Source: JAEUUM01 sp038326165 (GTDB taxonomy: Bacteria > Bacteroidota > Bacteroidia > Chitinophagales > Saprospiraceae). From it: 10,664 nucleotides of DNA. Location of the stretch: positions 1-10,664 of the forward strand of contig JBBQJT010000077.1 in the NCBI GenBank assembly GCA_038326165.1. The letters are read 5' to 3'. This document shows positions 1 to 7,402 of this stretch, in pieces. The position numbers were made by a program, and so were the translations under genes. Numbering within the stretch: the stretch's first letter is position 1; every line of letters begins with the position of its first letter. The notes under the pieces are model-generated. The model was given only the letters and a program-made list of their open reading frames with translations. It was not told where the DNA came from and did no database searches.

Positions 1-232
1 CCGTACCCATAAACCCATAAACCATAACCCATAAACCCATAAACCCATAAACCATAAACCCATAAACCATAAACCATAAACCTAGGCCCACCGTACCCAT
101 AAACCCATAAACCATAACCCATAAACCCATAAACCCATAAACCATAAACCCATAAACCATAAACCATAAACCCATAAACCATAAACCCATAAACCATAAA
201 CCAAAAACCATAAACCAAGGCCCACCATACCC
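1..232. repeat. TTTATGG/TTTATGGG-type minisatellite with 90-base duplication
   Basis: The stretch is built from 7-base CCATAAA and 8-base CCCATAAA units (TTTATGG and TTTATGGG on the minus strand), often alternating as 15-base pairs. A longer order is laid over this: bases 1-82 are identical to 91-172, so a roughly 90-base block is tandemly duplicated. Junctions of the type GGCCCACCGTACCC or GGCCCACCATACCC occur near 85-98 and 219-232. The second block is longer by several 15-base units. The array may continue left of the window. It begins about 28 bases beyond the stop codon of the minus-strand OmpA gene. TAA codons fill the plus strand, so it does not code there. No spacers are present, so it is not a CRISPR array. 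Confidence 0.93.
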
Positions 233-259
233 ACCATACCTATCACGCCAGAATTTAGG

Positions 260-1405
260 TTAATAGTCTACTACATACATTTCAACGCGCCTGTTCAATT
301 TTCTTCCCTCGTCAGTTTTATTGGATGCAGCAGGTTTGCTAAAACTCATGGCAACTACTTTGATGCGCTCATCTTCAATCCCGTTATCCAATAGAAATTC
401 TCTTACCACCTCTGCCCGTTTGCGGGATAACCAAGTATTGTATCTGATGTTTCCTACTTTATCTGTATGACCAGTCAGGTGAACCTTCATGCTTCCCCTA
501 TTAGACATGATTCTCAGCAACTTATTCAATTCAACATAACTTGAGGATTCCAAACTGCTTTTGTCAAAATCAAAATAAATGCGTTTCAAAATAACGGTAT
601 CTCCCTGTTTCAAGCAGCAGTCATCAAAAGTACCTTCTTCGCTTGGCTTGACAATAATTGGTGGCACTTTGCGTAAACTGACTTCATCAATGTAATAGTA
701 AGCATACTGTTCATTTGATCCCGGCGGAATTTCAACCTTCGTTAAGCTATCTGTTATAAAATTTCCAATATTGAGAAACTGTCCTGCAGTTTGAGCAATA
801 AATTTGCCATTAATCAAGGTCCATTGTGTACCAGTGCCTTTGATGATGTCGGTCATTTTCCATTGTGGCTTGCACTTCAACCTTTGGTCCAATGATTTAT
901 TGATTTCGATTACGGAGCAAAAAATTCCCAAATTATTGGCCCATACTGTTCTGTTCATTGGTCGGGTGTACATTTGAATTTGATATTGTTGACCAATTAC
1001 CAGTGCCTCTTTCAATTTTACTTGAACATACTCCCTGCAGTGAGGTTTACCAAATCCACAACCATAGGTGGTAATCCCAACCATGCAGGTTCCCTTGTAA
1101 GCACTAGTCCTTGCATTGCCTTTTTCAAGCCAACCAGGAGGAACTTTAGTTGAGAGAGTATAAACATCTGGCGAAGCCATAGTTGGGGAATTCCAATATT
1201 TCATGACATTGTTAAAATCTACTCCATTGAAATACCACTTGGTAGGAATCCTTTCCAATTCCTCAAAGCCTCCATCCACAACCAATTCATCACCAATCAT
1301 GGTCTCTTTGGCTTGAGCTTTTAGATTTAGGACATAAAATAATATGACAATCACCAAGAACTGCAGTCTTGGTAAGCGATTAATTTTTCTATTAAAATCT
1401 ACCAT
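260..1405 (-). CDS. OmpA-family outer membrane/periplasmic protein with jelly-roll-like N-terminal domain
   Basis: A 381-residue envelope protein, read from the ATG at 1403-1405. This start gives a standard signal peptide: basic n-region NRKINRLPR, hydrophobic core around residues 15-26, and likely cleavage after LKAQA near residue 32. A GTG further up (1453) would add 16 residues before the signal and overlap the divergent promoter. Residues about 40-245 form a beta-rich region starting with VVDGGFEE and ending YYIDEVSL, resembling galactose-binding/carbohydrate-binding jelly-roll folds; the ligand is unknown. Residues about 275-381 are an OmpA C-terminal domain, with YFDFDKSSL, TGHTDKVG (D314), LSRKRAEVV (R330) and GRKLNRRVE. 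This domain binds the diaminopimelate of peptidoglycan. No beta-barrel domain is visible, so it is probably a wall-anchored periplasmic or outer-membrane-associated protein. Function beyond anchoring cannot be told. Confidence 0.9.
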   Translation of the reverse strand: MVDFNRKINRLPRLQFLVIVILFYVLNLKAQAKETMIGDELVVDGGFEELERIPTKWYFNGVDFNNVMKYWNSPTMASPDVYTLSTKVPPGWLEKGNARTSAYKGTCMVGITTYGCGFGKPHCREYVQVKLKEALVIGQQYQIQMYTRPMNRTVWANNLGIFCSVIEINKSLDQRLKCKPQWKMTDIIKGTGTQWTLINGKFIAQTAGQFLNIGNFITDSLTKVEIPPGSNEQYAYYYIDEVSLRKVPPIIVKPSEEGTFDDCCLKQGDTVILKRIYFDFDKSSLESSSYVELNKLLRIMSNRGSMKVHLTGHTDKVGNIRYNTWLSRKRAEVVREFLLDNGIEDERIKVVAMSFSKPAASNKTDEGRKLNRRVEMYVVDY

Positions 1406-1406
1406 A

Positions 1407-1437
1407 TTTGAGGGCTGATTGAATTTTCCTACCTTTG
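1407..1437 (+). promoter_or_regulatory. Bacteroidota-type promoter for the aldehyde dehydrogenase gene
   Basis: TTTG at 1407-1410, then exactly 19 bases, then TACCTTTG at 1430-1437. This is a full match to the primary sigma factor consensus of Bacteroidota (-33 TTTG, -7 TAnnTTTG). Transcription should begin near 1444, about 15 bases before the ATG at 1459, giving a very short leader. The -33 element begins one base from the start codon of the divergent OmpA gene, so a sigma factor bound here could hinder expression of that gene. Confidence 0.8.
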
Positions 1438-1458
1438 CGCCATTCAAAAGCACAATTT

Positions 1459-2982
1459 ATGGATTTTCTAAAGCAACTTGGTCTTAAAAAAAGAAATGAT
1501 GGCACCTATACTGGTATTGAAACGGTGTCCGGGCATCGAAAGTTTATTTACTCTAATTCCCCTGTTGATGGATCAGAAATAGCTTCTGTTTCAGTTACAA
1601 CCGCAGAGCAGTATGATGAAGTAATCAAAACGGCTCAGGAAGCATTTAAAGTTTGGCGCAACATGCCAGCACCTAAACGGGGAGAAATAGTAAGACAATA
1701 CGGCGACGAATTGCGCAAATACAAAATGCCTCTTGGTCAATTAGTATCTTACGAAATGGGAAAAAGTCTTCAAGAGGGCCTGGGAGAAGTTCAAGAAATG
1801 ATTGACATCTGTGATTTCTCAGTAGGTCTGTCGCGACAACTTTATGGACTGACTATGCATTCAGAGAGACCATCACACAGAATGTACGAACAATGGCACC
1901 CGCTGGGTATTGTAGGCATCATTTCAGCTTTCAACTTTCCAGTTGCGGTTTGGAGTTGGAATGCAATGGTTGCGATGATTTGTGGCAATGTTGTTTTGTG
2001 GAAACCTTCCGAAAAAACACCTGTTTGTGGCCTAGCATGCCAGAATATTTTCATGAAAGTATTGAAAAAAAATAACTTACCTGAAGGAATTTGCAGTTTG
2101 GTCAACGGTGATTACAAGGTAGGTGAATATATGACGAAGGACCATCGTGTGGCTTTGGTTTCTGCTACTGGCTCGACCAGAATGGGCAAAGCTATTGGTA
2201 AAACAGTGGCAGAAAGATTTGGAAAAGTATTGCTGGAATTGGGCGGAAATAATGCCATAATTGTAACTCCAAGCGCCAATATGGATATATTGATGACTTC
2301 AGCAGTGTTTGGTGCAGTTGGAACTGCAGGTCAGCGTTGTACAACCACAAGAAGGCTCATTGTGCATGAGAGTATGTACCAAAACGTCAAAGACAAACTG
2401 TCACATGCCTACAAGCAACTGAGAATTGGTGATCCTTTGAATGAAAATAACCACGTAGGACCATTGATTGATACAGCAGCTGTATCAGCGTACAACAATG
2501 CCATAGCAAGTGCCAAGGCCCAAGGTGCTAATATTCTTGTTGAAGGGGGAGTATTGACAGGTGCTGGTTATGAAAGTGCATGTTATGTGAAACCGTGCAT
2601 CATCGAAGCCACCAATGATCTGCAAATTGTGCAAACAGAAACTTTTGCTCCAATTATGTATATCATGAAATATTCAGATTTGAAAGAAGCAATTGCCATG
2701 CAAAACAATGTACCTCAAGGTTTATCATCTTCGATCATAACAAACAATCTACAAGAAGCCGAATTGTTCCTAAGTGCATCTGGTTCAGATTGTGGGATTG
2801 CAAACGTAAATATTGGCACAAGCGGTGCTGAAATCGGAGGTGCTTTTGGTGGTGAAAAAGAAACTGGTGGAGGACGTGAAAGCGGTTCAGATTCCTGGAA
2901 GGCTTACATGCGCCGCCAAACAAATACCATCAATTATAGCAGTTCTGTTCCTCTGGCTCAAGGCATAAAATTTGATCTGTAG
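1459..2982 (+). CDS. ALDH7-family aldehyde dehydrogenase (probable alpha-aminoadipic semialdehyde dehydrogenase)
   Basis: A 507-residue NAD(P)-dependent aldehyde dehydrogenase, full length for the family. The ATG at 1459 is chosen because a TTG eight codons up lies inside the -7 promoter element. Catalytic residues are all present: oxyanion-hole Asn159 (SAFNFPVAVW), Lys182 in the KPSEKTP cofactor motif, GST at 238-240, general base Glu260 (LELGGN), nucleophile Cys294 (GQRCTTTRR) and Glu394 (TETFAP). The C-terminal block around 453-493 (TSGAEIGGAFGGEK, GGGRESGSDSW) is characteristic of ALDH7/antiquitin. Aligned from memory with human ALDH7A1, Glu113 and Arg293 fall on its substrate-binding Glu121 and Arg301, supporting oxidation of alpha-aminoadipic semialdehyde in lysine breakdown. 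No other lysine-pathway gene is in the window, so the substrate is inferred. A symporter gene follows after 29 bases. Confidence 0.93.
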   Translation: MDFLKQLGLKKRNDGTYTGIETVSGHRKFIYSNSPVDGSEIASVSVTTAEQYDEVIKTAQEAFKVWRNMPAPKRGEIVRQYGDELRKYKMPLGQLVSYEMGKSLQEGLGEVQEMIDICDFSVGLSRQLYGLTMHSERPSHRMYEQWHPLGIVGIISAFNFPVAVWSWNAMVAMICGNVVLWKPSEKTPVCGLACQNIFMKVLKKNNLPEGICSLVNGDYKVGEYMTKDHRVALVSATGSTRMGKAIGKTVAERFGKVLLELGGNNAIIVTPSANMDILMTSAVFGAVGTAGQRCTTTRRLIVHESMYQNVKDKLSHAYKQLRIGDPLNENNHVGPLIDTAAVSAYNNAIASAKAQGANILVEGGVLTGAGYESACYVKPCIIEATNDLQIVQTETFAPIMYIMKYSDLKEAIAMQNNVPQGLSSSIITNNLQEAELFLSASGSDCGIANVNIGTSGAEIGGAFGGEKETGGGRESGSDSWKAYMRRQTNTINYSSSVPLAQGIKFDL

Positions 2983-3011
2983 CAGTTAATCTTATACAAA
3001 TACACATCACT

Positions 3012-4790
3012 ATGTTGCCAAATAACATTGACTGGATTATTATAGGACTCTTTTTTGTGTTGAGCTCCCTCATAGGTTTTGCAGTAGCAAAAAAATCTGG
3101 CAGCAGTGCATCAGAGTTCTTTTTATCAGGCAGAAGAATGCCTTGGTGGCTTTTGGGAATATCACTTGTTGCGACTACTTTCTCTGCGGATACTCCAAAT
3201 CTCGTAACAGATATCGTGCGGCAAAATGGCGTGGCTGGGAACTGGGCTTGGTGGTCATTCTTATTGACAGGTATGCTTACAGTTTTTGTCTATGCAAAGC
3301 TGTGGAGAAGAAGTGGCATTTTTACCGATCTGGAATTTTACGAATTGCGATATGGTGGAAAACCGGCAGCTTTTTTGAGAGGATTCAGAGCTTTGTATCT
3401 GGGTATTTTTTTCAATGTCATGATTATGGCTACTGTTAATTTGGCCGCAATCAAAATTGGTGGTGTAATGCTAGGCCTAAGCCCTGTTGAGAGCCTGTTA
3501 ATAGCTGGAGTTGTCACAGCAGTATATAGTATGTTTGGCGGATTTACAGGTGTGCTATACACCGATTTTTTCCAGTTCATTATCGCCATGTTTGGGGCTG
3601 TAGCGGCAGCTTACTATAGTCTTTCACATCCAATGGTAGGCGGATTGAGTAAACTGCTAGCAACGGAATCGGTAAAAGCAAAACTATCGGTGATGCCTGA
3701 CTTCAGTGATCCTTCGCTTTGGATTCCAGTCCTCTTGGTTCCTTTGGCGGTTCAATGGTGGAGTACTTGGTATCCCGGTGCAGAGCCCGGAGGCGGTGGT
3801 TATGTGGCACAACGCATGTTGGCAGCCAAAGATGAAAAAAACGCAGTTGGTGCAACACTACTTTTTAATTTGGCGCATTATGCTTTAAGACCTTGGCCTT
3901 GGATTATAGTTGCATTGTGTTCAATCATTGTTTTTCCAGATCTTGCTTCCATCCAAAGTGCCTTCCCCAATATTGATCCTTCGATTGTCAAAGATGATTT
4001 GGCATATCCGGCCATGCTGACTTTTCTTCCACACGGCATTTTAGGCATTGTGCTCGCTTCATTGATTGCTGCTTATATGTCAACTATAGCTACGCACCTT
4101 AACTGGGGTTCATCATACATTGTAAACGATTGGTACAAAAGGTTTATGAAACCCGAAGCTAATGACAAAGAACTTGTCAACATTGGTCGTTTTTCGACAG
4201 CTTTGTTGATGTTGCTTTCAGCTATTGTCTCACTTTATTTATCCAATGCAAGAAATGCGTTCGGTATTTTACTTGAAATAGGTGCAGGAACAGGCTTGAT
4301 ATTTATTCTTAGATGGTTCTGGTGGAGAATCAATGCCTGGAGTGAAATAGTAGCCATGTCAGTTTCCTTTTTGTTCGCTATTTCAAGCAGAATTTTTCTA
4401 GGTGATGGTTGGCTGGAACATGAAAAATTAATATTAGGGGTAGTGATCACTACTACAGCTTGGGTAACTGCAACCTTGGTAACACAAGCTGAAAACAAGG
4501 AAGTACTGCTTTCCTTTTTCAAAAGAATCAGACCAGCTACTTGGGGTTGGAAACCAGTGATTCAGTTGGGACTCTCTGAAAAATACCTCACCGCTGATGA
4601 TATAGAACCCTCGCAGACCAAATTAGAAATTAAAGGAATTGTAGGTGGATGTGTCTGTGTTTACGGCGCCTTATTTACGATAGGAAACCTGCTCTATGGA
4701 GATACAACCGGGACCCTAATTTGTCTTGGAGCTACAGCATTTGGCACAATAATCATGCTAAAAAGTCTAAAAAAGATGAAATTCAATTGA
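3012..4790 (+). CDS. sodium:solute symporter (SSS/SLC5 family), substrate unknown
   Basis: A 592-residue inner-membrane transporter of the LeuT-fold SSS family, with many hydrophobic segments along its length; I judge it complete. Family marks: the first helix followed by FLSGRRMPWWLLGIS (37-51) and TFSADTP, the GGFTGVLYTDFFQF stretch (176-189) matching the family's G-G-x-x-x-x-x-x-T-D-x-x-Q signature, and a later helix with AAYMST, whose serine and threonine sit where the Na2 sodium site lies in vSGLT, then a WGSSYIVNDWYKRF loop. It is expected to import a small organic solute with sodium. Family members carry sugars, amino acids, nucleosides or carboxylates, and nothing here decides among them. 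The 29-base gap to the aldehyde dehydrogenase and lack of a terminator between them suggest co-transcription, so the solute could feed that enzyme; this is inference. Confidence 0.92.
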   Translation: MLPNNIDWIIIGLFFVLSSLIGFAVAKKSGSSASEFFLSGRRMPWWLLGISLVATTFSADTPNLVTDIVRQNGVAGNWAWWSFLLTGMLTVFVYAKLWRRSGIFTDLEFYELRYGGKPAAFLRGFRALYLGIFFNVMIMATVNLAAIKIGGVMLGLSPVESLLIAGVVTAVYSMFGGFTGVLYTDFFQFIIAMFGAVAAAYYSLSHPMVGGLSKLLATESVKAKLSVMPDFSDPSLWIPVLLVPLAVQWWSTWYPGAEPGGGGYVAQRMLAAKDEKNAVGATLLFNLAHYALRPWPWIIVALCSIIVFPDLASIQSAFPNIDPSIVKDDLAYPAMLTFLPHGILGIVLASLIAAYMSTIATHLNWGSSYIVNDWYKRFMKPEANDKELVNIGRFSTALLMLLSAIVSLYLSNARNAFGILLEIGAGTGLIFILRWFWWRINAWSEIVAMSVSFLFAISSRIFLGDGWLEHEKLILGVVITTTAWVTATLVTQAENKEVLLSFFKRIRPATWGWKPVIQLGLSEKYLTADDIEPSQTKLEIKGIVGGCVCVYGALFTIGNLLYGDTTGTLICLGATAFGTIIMLKSLKKMKFN

Positions 4791-4815
4791 TAAAAACAGC
4801 AACCTTCATTAAGTA

Positions 4816-4845
4816 TTGCCGTTTAGGATAAATGTATTAACTTTG
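4816..4845 (+). promoter_or_regulatory. Bacteroidota-type promoter for tRNA-Cys
   Basis: TTG at 4816-4818, 19 bases, then TAACTTTG at 4838-4845, matching the phylum's TTG-N19-TAnnTTTG consensus. The predicted start lies near 4852, about 9 bases before the mature tRNA. It explains how the tRNA is expressed independently of the symporter gene upstream. Confidence 0.72.
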
Positions 4846-4860
4846 CACCGATTTTGAAAT

Positions 4861-4931
4861 GGTCGCGTGGCCGAGTGGTTAGGCAGAGCTCTGCAAAAGC
4901 TCGTACGGCGGTTCGAATCCGTCCGCGACCT
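4861..4931 (+). tRNA. tRNA-Cys(GCA)
   Basis: A complete 71-base cloverleaf. The acceptor stem GGTCGCG (4861-4867) pairs with CGCGACC (4924-4930). The D stem is GCC/GGC, the anticodon stem GAGCT/AGCTC encloses loop CTGCAAA with anticodon GCA at 4893-4895, and the T arm is GGCGG-TTCGAAT-CCGTC with one G-T pair. The discriminator base at 4931 is T, the U73 identity element required by cysteinyl-tRNA synthetase. The CCA end is not encoded (the next bases are CAG) and must be added after transcription. It has its own promoter and terminator, so it appears to be a single-gene unit. Confidence 0.98.
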
Positions 4932-4938
4932 CAGATTA

Positions 4939-4964
4939 GGCAACATGAAAATGTTGCCTTTTTT
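4939..4964 (+). terminator. Rho-independent terminator of tRNA-Cys
   Basis: A perfect 8-base-pair stem, GGCAACAT (4939-4946) with ATGTTGCC (4951-4958), closed by a GAAA tetraloop and followed by six Ts (4959-4964). It lies 8 bases past the mature tRNA. The minus strand lacks a T-tract after the stem, so it should act only rightwards. Confidence 0.92.
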
Positions 4965-5045
4965 ATTATATACTTTTACCAAAGAATCATATCGCATTCC
5001 ACTGAATTGCAAAAAACGACACACAATAAAAGCATAAGTGAAAAA

Positions 5046-5351
5046 TTAGTTCAATGAAAAATCAGGCAAAAAATGATTCGCTGATTGATTGAAGGTAAGT
5101 GGGTAAATTTTGAACTCCATGTATTTGGTTAATGGAAATTGAGCAATCAAATTCAATACTTCTCGCTCAGAGCTAGCAGTATAAACCGCCCAAAGTTTGC
5201 TGTGTTCCAATGACAAGGTATAATTGCAGAGTTTGCCCTCAATAAATTGCCTATTCACAACTATTCGCTGTTCCGGTATTAAATCAATAAACCTTTGAGG
5301 CATAAGAGCCGGCAAGCTAAAATCCACCATGTATTGTGTTGTCTTATCCAT
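5046..5351 (-). CDS. Small muconolactone-isomerase-like alpha/beta-barrel protein
   Basis: A 101-residue cytoplasmic protein with no signal peptide or membrane segment. Its pattern (YMVDFSLP strand; helix with LIPEQRIVVNRQFIEGKL; SLEHSKLWAVYTASSEREV; LIAQFPLTKYMEFKIYPLTF) fits the ferredoxin-like dimeric alpha/beta-barrel group that includes muconolactone delta-isomerase. Similar short proteins of unknown role are, from memory, common in Bacteroidota, so catalysis should not be assumed; no aromatic-degradation gene is nearby. Start ATG at 5349-5351. It converges on the tRNA-Cys unit and lies downstream of a minus-strand terminator (5372-5408), so it is transcribed separately from the secreted-protein genes to its right. 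A possible weak promoter (TTG, 20 bases, TAGAATTG) lies immediately upstream but is not a firm match. Confidence 0.75.
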   Translation of the reverse strand: MDKTTQYMVDFSLPALMPQRFIDLIPEQRIVVNRQFIEGKLCNYTLSLEHSKLWAVYTASSEREVLNLIAQFPLTKYMEFKIYPLTFNQSANHFLPDFSLN

Positions 5352-5371
5352 TTCGAATACAATTCTACTAC

Positions 5372-5408
5372 AAAAAAAGCCTTAAACCAATAAAGGTTCA
5401 AGGCTTTT
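5372..5408 (-). terminator. Rho-independent terminator for the minus-strand secreted-protein genes
   Basis: AAAAGCCTT (5375-5383) pairs with AAGGCTTTT (5400-5408). An inner AACC/GGTT (5385-5388 with 5395-5398) is separated by one A-C mismatch, and the loop is AATAAA. Read on the minus strand the stem is followed by seven Ts (complement of 5372-5378), so it should stop transcripts arriving from 5663 before they enter the small gene at 5351. On the plus strand the tail is TTTTGG, weaker. Confidence 0.75.
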
Positions 5409-5423
5409 GGAAAAAATATTGTT

Positions 5424-5562
5424 AAACCCAAAATCCGCATTAGCGGATTTTGCCCTTTGGGTCGAATAAATCTTTGATTTTGTCGAGGTTAAACCCCGAC
5501 AAATTTTTCGAATAACCAAAAATTTCGTCGATTCAGCGTCCTACGTTGAATTTGGGTTGAAT
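5424..5562. other. Gene-free stretch with a cluster of hairpins (possible structured RNA or dispersed element)
   Basis: The 311 bases between the two minus-strand genes (5352-5662) contain no gene. After the terminator they hold several inverted repeats in close order: AAAATCCGC/GCGGATTTT (5430-5438 with 5443-5451), TTTGTCG/CGACAAA (5479-5485 with 5497-5503, plus inner GG/CC), AAATTTTT/AAAAATTT (5501-5508 with 5518-5525) and ATTCAGCGT/ACGTTGAAT (5531-5539 with 5543-5551, one G-T). AACCCAAA (5425-5432) is the exact complement of TTTGGGTT (5551-5558) and, over seven bases, of 5456-5462. The block could thus fold as a closed multi-branched structure. TCGAATAA occurs twice (5462, 5508). Bases 5563-5662 show nothing. 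Confidence 0.5.
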
Positions 5563-5662
5563 TCCATACTAGCAGTTTTCCACACTAAAAGATTGCACGG
5601 TTCCAACACTAAGAATATTAGTCCTGTTTTATCGCTTTGGGGCCATATTCCTATCAATCATC

Positions 5663-7399
5663 CTACTGCACCATCAACTTTCCACCATAAATCCTAACAC
5701 CTTCATCTGCGATATCATAGTAGTACATTCCTATAGGTAAATCCTCCAAATCGATGTCATTCCATCCATGAAATACTTGTTTGATCAACACTTGTTTGCC
5801 ATTACTATCCATCAACCTCAAGCTTGCTTTGACTGGGTAATAATCATTTATGATGAATTTTACCTGATCAGAGGCTGGATTTGGAAATACCAATATCTCC
5901 TTTAAACTGGCACTGCTGCTGGTATGATTTGTCCCCAACACCAAGGTGTCACAGATGGTAGAGGTACCGTTAATATTGCTAACTGTTAAGCATACCACAT
6001 ATACCCCTTGCTTTTCGTAGCTATGTACAGGGCTGGTATCGCTTGACGTTGTTCCATCTCCAAAGTCCCATGACCAAGTTGAAGGTTCATAATACGAAAG
6101 GTCCTGAAACTGAAAATCAAGGTAATCAAGCGTATCCTGATCAGCTCGGAAGTTCGCTACTGGTATGTTGTCTATGTCCAATGTATCCGCAGGGCTGCCA
6201 TCCAATGGGCCTAAGCGGTAGTTGGGGCTAGTACTCATGTTTATTGAATTTATATTAGGAAACTGGACTGAACGTTGATTAAGAAAACAAGTTGTTCCCT
6301 TGCGATTTGGATACTCAATTACATTCATGTATATGGTGTTAGGCAAAGTTACCCAGTATATTTTGCCATCGGGGGCAAGTTGCGCGTGAAAAAAAAGAGT
6401 CTCACGCGGATAGTAACTTATTAATGCTGAATCCAAAAACCCATCCCAAGTTCCGATCAAAATTGGATCTATTGTATCTTGAGCCTCATTTAGATCCAAT
6501 TGCCACATATCAACAGAATTGGCAAAATAAAGATATTGACTGTTTGGTGAAAACTCTACTGCAGAAACACGTGCGCCTTCTAAAAATGGATGGTTGACTT
6601 CAAAAGAATAGGCTCTATAATTGCTAAAAACACCCATAGTCCTGTCAAAATCATAGAGATTTACGCCACATATAAAGCTTGAAAAAACATAATGTTCTCC
6701 ATCTGGAGAAAACTTGGCTTGACCTCCTGAATCATATGAGTTGCGTAACTCTCCAATTGCTTGCTTTATGGGAGGATATATGGTATCGGGGGTGATCAGT
6801 GTAGTAAAAAACACATTGCTATCAGCCTTAGGGCATACCAACCACCAATCTCTTCCATTGGCATGCTTACACAATTGAAAATTGCCAAAAAGAAAGGTAT
6901 CTTTGACTATCAATTTGTCTTTATAATTGACTTTCAGGCCCCCACCATCTGGTGACATTTCCATAATGTAAATTTCTAAAGGTCTAAAACCAGCATCTAC
7001 TGAATAAATAAAAAGATACTTATTGGTCTCAAATTGAATTCCATAGTGTCCGTTCCAAGTAAAATTGCCAAATTTCAGATCCCAATCCAAGGTGTCATTC
7101 ACAAGCTCTGAATTTGCTACAATTTTATTCTCTTTGTCAACAATTACTGCTCCATTAGTATAATAGACCATATTGCCAATTGAATCACAAAATGTATAAT
7201 TGGAACACCAAAAATCTACCGGAGATTCATTGAACTCCTCAATATGAATACCTTTCATATCGAAGTATGCCAAATTGCCTTCAATGTAATCCGTAAATAA
7301 ATTCCAATCATAACCCAAATGCCAAATATTGTCATGCTTCTGGGAATAAATAGATTCAACACTGATAAGGTAAAAAATCGAGACCAATAAGTATTTCAT
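5663..7399 (-). CDS. T9SS-secreted protein with beta-propeller-like and PKD domains
   Basis: A 578-residue exported protein. Residues 1-20 are a signal peptide (MKYLLV, hydrophobic core, SIYSQ). Residues about 24-400 are beta-rich with repeated strand motifs FSPDGEHYVF (230-239), FSPNSQYLYF (283-292) and LAPDGKIYWV (341-350), as in WD40/YVTN-type propellers. Residues about 412-490 form a PKD domain with the WDFGDG signature at 444-449. Residues 504-578 (VFPNPASDQVKF, MDSNGKQV, LPIGMYYYDI, GGKLMVQ) are a type A T9SS sorting domain, so the protein should cross the outer membrane and be attached to the surface or released. No catalytic motif is visible; adhesion or binding is the likelier role. 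Its ATG lies 3 bases after the stop of the upstream sorting-domain gene, so both are probably on one transcript. Confidence 0.88.
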   Translation of the reverse strand: MKYLLVSIFYLISVESIYSQKHDNIWHLGYDWNLFTDYIEGNLAYFDMKGIHIEEFNESPVDFWCSNYTFCDSIGNMVYYTNGAVIVDKENKIVANSELVNDTLDWDLKFGNFTWNGHYGIQFETNKYLFIYSVDAGFRPLEIYIMEMSPDGGGLKVNYKDKLIVKDTFLFGNFQLCKHANGRDWWLVCPKADSNVFFTTLITPDTIYPPIKQAIGELRNSYDSGGQAKFSPDGEHYVFSSFICGVNLYDFDRTMGVFSNYRAYSFEVNHPFLEGARVSAVEFSPNSQYLYFANSVDMWQLDLNEAQDTIDPILIGTWDGFLDSALISYYPRETLFFHAQLAPDGKIYWVTLPNTIYMNVIEYPNRKGTTCFLNQRSVQFPNINSINMSTSPNYRLGPLDGSPADTLDIDNIPVANFRADQDTLDYLDFQFQDLSYYEPSTWSWDFGDGTTSSDTSPVHSYEKQGVYVVCLTVSNINGTSTICDTLVLGTNHTSSSASLKEILVFPNPASDQVKFIINDYYPVKASLRLMDSNGKQVLIKQVFHGWNDIDLEDLPIGMYYYDIADEGVRIYGGKLMVQ

Positions 7400-7402
7400 A
7401 AA

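Noticed and set aside
82..237. Minus-strand frame of about 51 codons through the minisatellite (Gly-Leu-Trp-Val-Tyr-like).
   Set aside because: It consists almost wholly of the simple repeat and ends at a chance TAG in a block junction; it is kept only as an observation, not as a gene.
1406..1453. Upstream GTG start for the OmpA-family gene, adding 16 residues.
   Set aside because: It would bury the signal peptide behind 16 extra residues, while ATG at 1405 gives a normal signal sequence.
1435..1458. TTG start for the aldehyde dehydrogenase.
   Set aside because: This TTG is the end of the -7 promoter element and lies before the predicted transcription start; ATG at 1459 is the sound choice.
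4809..5057. Overlapping frames on both strands across the tRNA-Cys (4809-5024 minus, 4854-5057 plus).
   Set aside because: They are chance frames over a tRNA and its terminator, with no protein-like composition.
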